From NCBI GenBank assembly GCA_037976565.1, contig CP137681.1, forward strand, positions 29,698,127 to 29,762,126: a DNA stretch of 64,000 nucleotides, read 5' to 3'. A program made the translations under genes and the position numbers. The first letter of the stretch is position 1. Each line of letters opens with the position of its first letter. Shown piece by piece: positions 55,453-64,000 of the stretch. Under the pieces are notes generated by a model that saw only the letters and a list, made by a program, of their open reading frames with translations, did no database searches and had not been told where the DNA came from. The DNA comes from Mesocentrotus franciscanus (taxonomy: Eukaryota; Echinodermata; Echinoidea; Camarodonta; Strongylocentrotidae).

Positions 55453-56335
55453 TCATTCTCTCCAGGTAGCCCAGGTGTCTTCCCTGTTGCGTTCCGTTTG
55501 GAGGATAACTTTCGTATTGAAGACTTTAATTCGAGTCATCAGCTTTTTCTCCTGTCTGAGCTTGTAGGCGATTGAGGAGAGGCGACCACGTTCCCGTTTC
55601 ATGGATGGTGGTAGGTCCGTTCTCACTGTAATTGCGGGTCTGACTTCAACAGCGGCTTCGTTGTCGCTTGTAGATTGTCGACGGCGGGCGTAACCAGGAT
55701 GTTCAAATGCCTTCAGAACATCATCACGATCCTTCATCCTCGCGAAGCGGACGATTATGGGATTTGGGGGGTTTGGTGTGTTGGGTTTGGTGAAGTTGCG
55801 GGCCGATGGAAGACGATGAGCGTTTGCGACAGGAATTTTTTCAGCTTCTTCGTAGGGAATGTTGAGCAATTCGGCGATAGCTTTCGTCGTTTCGGTCAGA
55901 ATATTTTCATCTTTCTTCTGGTCGATTCCATATAGCAAAAGATTCATTTTCCTCATGTGAATTTCCTGTTGAAGTAAATTCTCTTCCAGATTTGCCACCA
56001 ATTTTCTGGTTTCTTCGATGACGTTCGGTATTGTAGCCCTTTCTACAATTGAAACTCTTTCCGAAGTATCGCTTATACGGAGATTTGTAACTCAGCTACT
56101 GCTCGATTAGTTGCATCTAGATCTGTTTTAAAGCTGGCGATATCATTCAAGACTTTATCTAATTTCAGAACCGTGTGAAGTGGAAACGGAATGGAAATGG
56201 TAGCATGTGGGGTGGGAATGGAATGGATGAAACAAAGTGTGGCAATTGCAATGAGTTTGATGTGTGATAGTGGAGAGAGAAATGGAGACCATAAGCTGAA
56301 ATTTAAATGAGATGCAAACGAGATGTAAATCAAAG
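55453..56335 (-). pseudogene. LINE ORF1: coiled coil plus RRM-like domain (frameshifted)
   Basis: N-terminal coiled coil LDKVLNDIASFKTDLDATNR, then after a break near 56073 SERVSIVERATIPNVIEETR, then MRKMNLLLYGIDQKKDENIL, NPIIVRFARMKDRDDVLKAF, GRLSSIAYKLRQEKKLM and KVILQTE. This is the order of an L1-type ORF1 RNA-binding chaperone (coiled coil, RRM, C-terminal domain). No ORF2 follows on the left within reach, so the element is truncated or separate from the LINE at 48735-52346. Confidence 0.7.
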
Positions 56336-56412
56336 ATTATGCAAAGCAAAATGTGCAACCGTCAAATGTAAAGAAGATGTTGAATGCTACATTCAACACC
56401 TGTTACACCACC

Positions 56413-57445
56413 TAATGCCTGGATTACATTTGGCCTGCGATTAGTCTACGGAGCCCGTATCCTGCTCGTATCCCCTTTTCCGTGCGACCTCCGTACGGAG
56501 GCAGGAGGCGGCCGTGAGATTTTCGTACGGATTCACGGGCTCCGCGGGGCTCCGTGGCCTCTACGATTTTGTTTTGCAGAAAGTTATACAAATTTGAAAA
56601 ATCGTAAGCCCGTAGTCCGTAGACATGTCGTAGGTGTCATTGCACAACCCCCGCACGGGCATCGCGCGGAGGACTCGCGCTGATCGTGCAGCAAACGCAC
56701 GATTTTCCGGTGAACATGGAGGCAAAAAAACGCTTAAAAACGGCACGGCGGCTGCACGGTCACCGCGCCTTCTCCGCGCAAACTTTGCACGGAAGCTGCA
56801 CGGGCTCCGTACGATTTCCGTGCGGAGGCTGCGGAGACTGCACGGCTACTGCATTGAAATTGCACGATTATTGCCTGGATTATATTTGGCCTGCGATTAG
56901 TCTACGGAGCCCGTATCCTGCCCGTATCCCCTTTTCCGTGCGGCCTCCGTACAGAGGCAGGAGGCGGCCGTGAGATTTTCGTACGGATTCACAGGCTCCG
57001 CGGCCTCTACGATTTTGTTTCGCAGAAAGTTATACAAATTTGAAAAATCGTAAGCCCGTAGTCCGTAGACATGTCGTAGGTGTCATTGCACAATCCGCGC
57101 ACGGACATCGCGCGGAGGACTCGCGCGGATCGTGCAGCAAACGCACGACTTTTCGGTGAACATGGAGGCCAAAAAACGCTTCAAAACGGCACGACGGCTG
57201 CACGGTCACCGCGCCTTCTCCGCACAACCTTTGCACGGAAGCTGCAAGGGCTCCGTACGATTTCCGTGCGGAGGAGGCTGCGGAGACTGCACGGCTACTG
57301 CATTGAAATTGCACGATTTCCTAACTATCTCCGAGCAGCTTCTGTACGGATTTGCCCTGCAAGAAATGACGCGATGCTCGTAGATAATGTAAACACAAAC
57401 ATCGTAGCCCGTACGGCGCCCGGGGCAAATGTAATCCAGGCATTA
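56413..57445. mobile_element. GC-rich DNA element with 20-bp perfect TIRs and two ~455-bp tandem repeats
   Basis: Ends TAATGCCTGGATTACATTTG (56413-56432) and its exact complement (57426-57445) mark a 1033-bp element. Inside, 56420-56868 and 56874-57330 are near-identical direct copies, starting GCCTGGATTACATTTGGCCT and CCTGGATTATATTTGGCCT. Rich in CCGTACGG/CGTACG motifs. No transposase. Terminal TA bases fit a TA target site, which is inference. Confidence 0.85.
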
Positions 57446-58074
57446 CTTGTAGCGGCCTATCTAGGTTGCACACCTCTATAGAACCTTGCATATGATACTG
57501 CACAAAAACACCATAATTATACACGCCGTTCAACATTAAGACATGTTTGGGAGCCGGAGGTGGCTGTCATCAAGCTGAAATAGACATATAAAATTAATCT
57601 GAATCTGATCTGAATACGTTGTCATCACGATGCATCCATCAGGAAAGAACAAGAAGGCAATTATTCAACAAACCATTTCATGCTGAATCAAGGTTACAGG
57701 GTGACAAAATACGTTACTCTTGTCATTCTCGATGAAATTCAGTTAGTTTGAAATTAGGTGACCTGTCCTATAATGAATTATTGTATGAACATTTGATTGG
57801 AAGGGGATGAATAAAATATGGTCTTATTCAATTAGAAGAGTACAAAGCGGGCAAATTAGGTGAAATTTCTTTGATTTTCGGTTGACATCCTCTCCAAATG
57901 CAATAAGCAAGCTGCGAAACAGTAGAGTAGCAACGCTCTGGAAGAGGGGTGGCGCTTTATCGAATGGTGTTATTAACAAAATAGGGAGAGAGAGAGAGAG
58001 AAAGAAAAAAGATGAGGTGTCCCATTTCTGTGTGCAGTGTTGTCTACTATATATTTTCAGCAAGGTTTGTTAGT

Positions 58075-58765
58075 GTGGATGTTGGAAATGTGATTCTATT
58101 GTCTATACCTAGTTTTCGGGGGTCGAAGAATCCATTCATACCACATACAATGGGTTATGGCCACCAAAATGCCTGTACATCCAGAAGGCGTCCAAAATAT
58201 CCGCCATTCTCCTAAAACTGACCGGAAGTGAGCTACTCTTGGTAATTTGCCAGATTAAATGTATGTTTAAGAGGTCAGGATATTCACTAGTGTGCTTTAA
58301 ATTATCATAAAGGTTATGAGTAACCTTATACTCAAAACAATTCCAAAGATGGCACCCATTTTGTAATCCGAGATGGCCGACGAAAACTGAATTTTGCAAT
58401 AAATCGTGACATATCTATATTAGAGATGTAATTTTGGTATTTATACCTAGGTTTCAGGGTCGGCAAATCCATTTAGACTGTTTAAAATGTGTAATTGCCA
58501 TCGGAAAACTCGGAAATTCATGATGGCGACCGAAATTGTAGCCAGTATCGTAACATATTCGGATACGGTTTACTATTTACAATAGAGTTTTCAAGTGTAA
58601 AGGTACATTTTAAGGGTAAGGATATTCATTGATGCACGAAAATAGTCATCAAGTATAATTGTAATAGCTTTGTATAGTACATTGTATCCAAGACGGCTGC
58701 CATTGTGCCATTCAAAGTGGCTGCCAACATATTTATATTGGCTGTAAATCATTAGGTATCCCTCC
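58075..58765. repeat. Two tandem units of a ~340-bp repeat
   Basis: Unit 1 (58075-58420) and unit 2 (58425-58765) share TATACCTAG, CCAAGATGGC-like CCATTTTG motifs and AGGATATTCA. Inverted units lie at 60165-60500. Confidence 0.7.
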
Positions 58766-59082
58766 CATAAACATAATATTAGTCTCTTTACATTGGTTTC
58801 CGGATTTAAAACTATATTAACAATATGGCCCTGCAGCAGAGCTCTGCCTTGCAAAGGCTTAAGCTTTTGGTTCAGCTGGAAGAAGCAGAGGTGAACTTTA
58901 TGATTATTTATTGCCGATATGCAGCGCAGCGACGATGGTCGGTGCTAGGCAACTAATCGCAGTGATAGCGAGCTAAACAGACTGGCAACCAGTGACTGCA
59001 AGCTAAAGCGTACGAGCTAGACTCGCAGCGTAGCGAGCGGCTACTATACGCGCAGTCATGCGAACGACAACGACCCAATGCC

Positions 59083-59165
59083 TCAGTCACACCTTTGCGT
59101 ATTTGGCTTGCGTATTGCTGCGTATTTATCGCAAGCCGTTTTGACATTTATTCCTATTTCCTATT
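59083..59165 (+). mobile_element. Partial copy of the 34912-35063 MITE
   Basis: GCCTCAGTCACACCTTTGCG, TATTTGGCTTGCGTAT and GACATTTATTCCTATTTC match the reverse complement of 34980-35062. Confidence 0.7.
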
Positions 59166-59172
59166 AGCTAGG

Positions 59173-59639
59173 AATTGATGGGCCATTGCGCATGCGCCGT
59201 TCAGGTAGATAAGCATTGCGACATCACACGGTCAATCAAAAGTAATGCGCAATTAACGCGTCTCATTAAATGCGCGCTAATATAATTGTGCGCAGGTTAT
59301 GATAGCGCGTTAAAAACCGTATGCCTGTCAATCGTTAGGCGGTGTCAGACACAATTTTCCCTACCCATCTTAATTAACTAGATTTTAGAAATCTAGATAA
59401 TTCATTTACGTTGGTGTCAGACAGGTGACAGACAGGCTACGAATATTAAAATCTGGATAACTATTATCTGGATTATTGATGGGCCATTGCGCATGCACCG
59501 TTTAGGTAGATAAGCATTGTGACATCACACGGTCAATCAAAAGTAATGCGCAATTAACGCGTCTCATTAAAAGCGCGCTAATATAATTGTGCGCAGGTTA
59601 TGATAGCGTGTTAAAAACCATATGCCTGCCAATCATTAA
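59173..59639. repeat. 164-bp direct repeat, copies 303 bp apart
   Basis: 59173-59336 and 59476-59639 are about 95 percent alike: GATGGGCCATTGCGCATGC, CACGGTCAATCAAAAGTAAT, GTGCGCAGGTTATGATAGCG. The left copy lies just outside the TIR element at 59336-60153 and the right copy inside it, so one copy was carried in or duplicated. Confidence 0.85.
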
Positions 59640-60153
59640 GTTAAAGTTGACCTTACACTGAACTTTAACAGGATTTTTTTTCAACATTGGTGGCAGACAG
59701 AAAAATCCCGTCAAAAATCCCTTGAAAAATCCTTTCAAGGGAGAATTTTCTTGTTTCGATTTTTGAAGGGATTTTTGAAGGGATTTTTAAAGGGATAATT
59801 GATGACAGACAGCCAATTATGCGGATAACTAAAATCTGGATAACTATTTTCCGGATAATATTGGCCTCTGTCTGACACCGCATATTAAGTTAAAAGTTGA
59901 CCTTACACTGACGTTCAACGGGATTTTTCGCGAGAACATTCAACATTGGTGACAGACAAAAAAATCCCGCCAAAAATCCCGTGGAATGAAAAATCTCGAC
60001 AAGGAAGAATTTTTTTGTTTCGTTATAGGATTTTTCACCGGATTCTTCACGGGATTTTTCGCGGGATAATTGATGACAGACAGCCAATTATCTAGAAAAC
60101 AATTATCTAGATAGCTTTTATTTAGATAATTGGCCTCTGTCTGACACCGCCTA
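59336..60153. mobile_element. DNA element with TAGGCGGTGTCAGACA termini and internal tandem repeat
   Basis: 16-bp perfect TIRs at 59336-59351 and 60138-60153. Inside, two ~245-bp tandem units (59640-59885 and 59886-60153) share GTTGACCTTACACTGA, TTGATGACAGACAGCCAATT and GGCCTCTGTCTGACACCGC. Short frames here are not coding. Confidence 0.75.
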
Positions 60154-60164
60154 TAGATATATCA

Positions 60165-60680
60165 CGAGTTATGGCTAATTTCAGTTTCCGGCGGCCATAT
60201 TGGAATTAAAAATTGCGGCCATGTTTTATATTGTTTTGAGTATAAGGCTACTCTAAACCATGATAATTCAAAGCATACCAGTGAATATCCTGACCTCTAA
60301 AACATATTTTTAATCTTGCTAATTATATAACTTAACTGTGAATAGTAAGAAGACTGGCGGCCATTTTGGACGCCATCTTGGATTTCCAGGTTTCCTGGTA
60401 GCCATTACCCTTTGTAAGTACAATCTAGTATCATAGTATGAATGAATTGTTCGACCCAGACCTAGGTATAGACACCAAAATCACATCTCTAAGATGGATG
60501 TATCAAGATTTATGGCTATTTTAAGGCATTAATGGACGCCATTTTGAAAAATAACCACTTTCTGAGGATCCGATTTTCGTAGTTTTTAGTTTGTTGTTCC
60601 TGATTTCAAACACTACCGGAAACCGTTGAGAAACCCATTGTCGCAATTTTTTGTGGTCAAACTATATTCTGACCCTACTC
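60165..60680. repeat. Inverted copy of the 58075-58765 repeat, with extension
   Basis: The reverse complement of 60200-60480 matches 58080-58385 (ATACCTAGG, AGAGGTCAGGATATTCACTG, CTTATACTCAAAACAAT). The extension 60520-60680 recurs at 48297-48475. The arms flank the TIR element and direct repeats. Confidence 0.75.
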
Positions 60681-60973
60681 AGTATAGTATCTAATATTTG
60701 AAGGAAAAAAGGCTTCAATTTGGGTGATCGTGGTAGTAAAGGTAGGGAGATAGAATCATGATGGTCTGGGAGATGGTTCCCTTACTATGGAAGCCGGAAC
60801 GGGTCAAAAACATAACTACCTGTTATGTCGCAATTCGAATAAAGACACGACAAGTAGTTAAATATTTTTGACCGGTTCCTGATTCACCCTCTTTCTGCTA
60901 CCACATGTTTGCCCAAACGAGTCAAAAGTGATGATATGTGTCCCCATCAGTTATTCGTAACCCCCTCCCGGAC

Positions 60974-61122
60974 GCGTTATTTTTTTCTGCGGCACAGATT
61001 GGGGTTAGGTGCGTGTTGAGCCTATAGGAAAGTTTAGGGTTAGGGTTAGGGTTAGGGTTAGGGTTAAATCAAGACCTCTTTAAAAAAAAAAGCCCCAATC
61101 TGTGCCGCAGAAAAAAATGACG
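60974..61122. mobile_element. Short MITE carrying TTAGGG repeats, with 10-bp direct flanks
   Basis: Inverted arms 60980-61004 and 61093-61117 are a perfect 25-bp match (TTTCTGCGGCACAGATTGGG). Outer bases CGTTA/TGACG extend them imperfectly. Immediately outside, CCTCCCGGAC occurs at 60964-60973 and 61123-61132 as a candidate target duplication. A 9-11 bp duplication is typical of Mutator-like elements. Confidence 0.8.
61034..61063 (+). repeat. Interstitial telomeric repeat (TTAGGG)5
   Basis: Five perfect TTAGGG units inside the short MITE, flanked by normal sequence on both sides, so not a chromosome end. Confidence 0.97.
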
Positions 61123-61212
61123 CCTCCCGGACCAGTGACGTGGGACGTGATTGAGAAGGTGGATTACGGCACGGGGGAACTTCCCGAACGAATGAAAAAA
61201 ATGTGTAGAGTG

Positions 61213-61231
61213 GAGGGGAGAAGAATGAGGG

Positions 61232-61263
<32 letters not shown>

Positions 61264-61266
61264 AAG
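61213..61266. repeat. (GA)n tract
   Basis: GA dinucleotides; the ORF across it (61102-61305) is low-complexity. Confidence 0.9.
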
Positions 61267-61491
61267 AGCATTAGATGCGGTAGTCTAAATGGTCTGCGAA
61301 CATAATTATGCAGGGCAAAATCTATTGAACGAAAGTAATGAGAATTATGTTTTGTATTTGATTCCTCGCGAAGCAAAGGATCTTGCATTTTGTGTTTATA
61401 CAAGTCAACTTTTACATTTTGTGTATTCAATTACTTATTGTAATACTGTATATTTTGATGTGTTTTAGCTCACGCGCGGGGGCCTACAAAC

Positions 61492-62697
61492 ATGGCCGAT
61501 GAAGTTTTGCATACGGAAGATAATCATTGCAAGCCGATTATGGTTAATGGTGTATTGATGCCTACAGTGCCAGAGTACATGCCCTCGTTTCCCGTCTCAT
61601 TGAAGGGTATTAAACGACAATTTGTTTGCAAGTTATCTGGTGAGTTTTAGGTTTATAGCGATGATCATAACAATTCTGATTTTTAGCCCAACTTGTAGAC
61701 TGATTTAAAATATCATAAATCATTGGAGTGAAGGGTAGGCATTGGAAAATTATGATTCTTGAGCAATAATAGTAATTGCAACTTTTAACGACTAAAATGT
61801 AAGCATGTGTTAGGAAATTGAGACCTTTATGAGGTCAGAGAGTCAATGTCGAAACATTTTGAGACGTAGAAACATGCAATAGTAAATGAAAAAACTCAAC
61901 GAGGCGGTACAAAGGTTAGGCGTTAAAAATCATGATTTCTTTTTAAATTCTCTCTCTTGCCCCCCCCCCCCCTCTCCCCTGTCTTTCTATTTCACTTTTA
62001 CTTTCACTTTCAAGTATAAAGAATATGCTACAACATGAAGCAACATCTGGCTTTCGGCAGCCGCCGAGGCGTCAAAATCTAGTAATTGAATATAATGGAA
62101 CTGTTCAGTAAAATTTGTATGGAATTGCAACAGTTCTCCTTTTGCCGTTTCTAGTTTTCTTTCCCTGTGGGCTCTGTTAAACAATTACAGAAAAGGAGAA
62201 CAATTCCCATATGAATTATGAGATGATAATTGCATAGAGCTTGGTTCCTTTTTTTCCAGTGTCTACATGGATTATAAATACAAATCACAAACATCTTTAA
62301 AAATCACTTTCTTATATCGATGACGAAAATTCCTCGTTTGTTAGCTTGTCTGTTTGTTTATTTATTATTATGTAGTACGATTTGTCAGTACATAATGAAT
62401 TCTTTCAAAAAGGCCACTTTCGGTAAGCAATTTTCAATGCACTCACCCCCTCCCCCCCCCTCTCTCTCTCTCGCTCTCCGTCTCTCTCTCTCTCTCTCTC
62501 TGTGTCTCTCTCTCTGTCTGTCTCTCTCTTCCTCTCTCTTCCTTTCTCTTTCTTTCCTTCCGAATGGACAATAAATACTTAATTTCTTAATTTCCTAATT
62601 TCTTTATTTCCTTATTTTTCAGCATCAACTACTACACAAAAGATCACATCGATGTCGAGGAAGGGCTCAACCACCTCACATACTACAACAACTACTC
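61492..62697 (+). CDS. Candidate 5' exons of an unrecognised gene (continues past the window or ends at 62701)
   Basis: A possible acceptor (GTGTTTTAG, ending 61468) precedes AAACATGG at 61492. Exon a, 61492-61639, reads MADEVLHTEDNHCKPIMVNG, VLMPTVPEYMPSFPVSLKGI, KRQFVCKLS and ends at GGTGAGT. A 34-nt exon b (62389-62422, TTTGTCAG acceptor, GTAAGC donor) keeps the frame into exon c (62623-62697, TTTTTCAG acceptor): INYYTKDHIDVEEGLNHLTY, YNNYS, then either a GTAAGA donor or, if read through, TAA at 62699-62701. Without exon b, exon c would read a Thr/Ser-rich frame instead. All junctions are consistent in phase, but the family is unknown and no homologue is recognised. A short unknown protein or the start of a longer gene are both possible. 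Confidence 0.45.
62440..62560. repeat. (CT)n tract
   Basis: C- and CT-rich low-complexity run between candidate exons b and c. Confidence 0.95.
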
Positions 62698-62701
62698 GTA
62701 A

Positions 62702-64000
62702 GAAAAATTCAGTATCACCCCTCTCTCTCTCTCTTTCCCGGACCGTTCCCCGTGAGTGCACAGCGTATGTTTGCACTTATCTTTTTCTTTCTCAAATCTA
62801 ATATTCACGAGTAGAAATCAATTTCAAGTTAGTCATAATAAGGATCATTTCGTTTATAGCAGAAGTTCAGCTTTAAAACAAAATATATAATACATATAAT
62901 GGACCCACTCTCAAAATCTTAATTAAACATTACCCCTGAGTGGATACCACTGTAAGAGAATGATAGGCAAGTCGTTTGCATTTTGAGATTATTCGATAAA
63001 ATCTTGATTCTTTTATCGCTCGAAATATATACTTCTCATAAAGCAACAACCAATTTTATATCGGACTCGACCACTCCACTCCGTCGTTGAGATGAATTAA
63101 GGTGATCCGTTATGTAATTTTAAGTCGTTCCTCTCTTTTGACAAATTTGATTATTTCAGAAAAAGAATTATTGTGGGGCAGGCACAGAGAATGACCAAAT
63201 GGTGCTTAGAATGTTAAATGAATGTCACATTTTGTGGTGAGGTCTAACAATACTATCTATTGGAATAACTAAGTATGAATATTAATGGAATTATTCTTGA
63301 TAGTCGAGGTACAATGCATAGAACAATGGGAGATATAATATAGAGGAAGGTGTAAGCTGCAACATATTAAAATGTGGAAGACATTGTAGTACAGATAGAC
63401 GAGATACATAAGAAGGAAGAAAGACAGGTATCATGTAATATAATCGAGTTCAATGTTTTTCTGTAAAGGTAGTATACCTCATTTGCACACCCATTCTATT
63501 CTTTGTGAAATTATATGGATAGAAGCTCTGAGGCATGCATGAACATAACCCTCTTTAAATCGTAGAGCAAATGGACCAGCAGTCTTGAAATGAGATGTGA
63601 ATAGATTTGTTTTATTTCTTTGATTTGAACATATAGCTGGGGAGGGTTAATTATCAAACTTCAAAGGAAGTGAAACAAATCTACTTGTTTTTTTTTATTT
63701 GAAAACTACAGTATAGGTCTGTTTGCTTTATAATGTATAGAGGATTGTTATTAAGCCTAAGAACATTTTATCCATGGAATGTCATTTAACTTGGGGATGG
63801 TGTGCAAATGAGGGTTAAAATATTTAAGTGGCATGAGTGAGATATGACTGGAGTTTGGTCTCGCATAATTATTGGAACCTCGATCTTTATAAAGAGCTCT
63901 GCTATAACGAAACCCTCTTATACTTTTAATACAAGCTGTTTGTTTTTTGTTTATTATAATATCAAGATACAGTTCCATTATTTCCATAGGCCCAATTTCT
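62702..64000. other. No recognisable gene to the right edge
   Basis: AT-rich. The minus-strand frame 63757-63987 shows no known motif. No further exon matching the phase of the candidate gene at 61492 is convincing. Confidence 0.5.

Noticed and set aside
56561..57481. Arg/Ala-rich frames up to 133 codons
   Set aside because: They lie in two tandem copies of a GC-rich non-coding element and repeat the same accidental protein in each copy.
61034..61063. TTAGGG repeats as a chromosome end
   Set aside because: Only five units inside a short inverted-repeat element with ordinary sequence on both sides.

Overview
The window is eukaryotic, AT-rich nuclear DNA from an animal. It holds intron-containing genes with GT-AG junctions, no operons, and dense transposon debris. 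The TTAGGG telomere-type repeat, the mix of CR1/L2/Jockey/L1-like LINEs, hAT and TTAA-type MITEs and a Helitron, and an IFI6/IFI27-type gene in an invertebrate-style genome suggest a marine invertebrate deuterostome, possibly an echinoderm such as a sea urchin. That assignment is inference from style, not a database match.

Left third (1-17.2 kb): two tandem minus-strand paralogues of dimeric dihydrodiol dehydrogenase (DHDH, Gfo/Idh/MocA oxidoreductase family). The upstream copy (8607-17140) is complete in seven exons and encodes 350 aa. The downstream copy (202-4411) shows six exons with the same intron positions and phases; its last exon is not in the window, and its last visible splice donor is GC instead of GT, directly before an in-frame stop. 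Intron 2 of the complete copy carries an almost full-length Jockey-type LINE in antisense.

Middle (18.3-29.6 kb): no host gene, but a stack of nested mobile elements. L2/CR1-like LINE copies are split by a TTAA-flanked MITE. Two copies of an unnamed repeat are present, one of them split exactly between A and T by a 2.06-kb Helitron. A 1.2-kb element with 28-bp terminal inverted repeats (TIRs), an inverted pair of 530-bp TTAA MITEs and a 0.78-kb CAT/CAC microsatellite follow.

IFI27-like gene (29659-31984, plus strand): two exons give a 152-aa protein with a signal peptide and a Gly/Ala-rich IFI6/IFI27 (ISG12) domain. Its intron carries two hAT MITEs of a four-copy family.

Right half (32-64 kb): MITEs, minisatellites, a segmental duplication (38.9-45.8 kb) in which two LINE insertions each have an empty counterpart in the other copy, an L1-like 3' end, a nearly full CR1-like LINE, a LINE ORF1 with an RRM-like domain, a GC-rich element built from two ~455-bp repeats, a cluster of tandem and inverted repeats, and a short MITE carrying five TTAGGG units. 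At the right edge lie candidate first exons of an unrecognised plus-strand gene (61492-62697). Only the two DHDH genes and the IFI27-like gene are confidently host genes.
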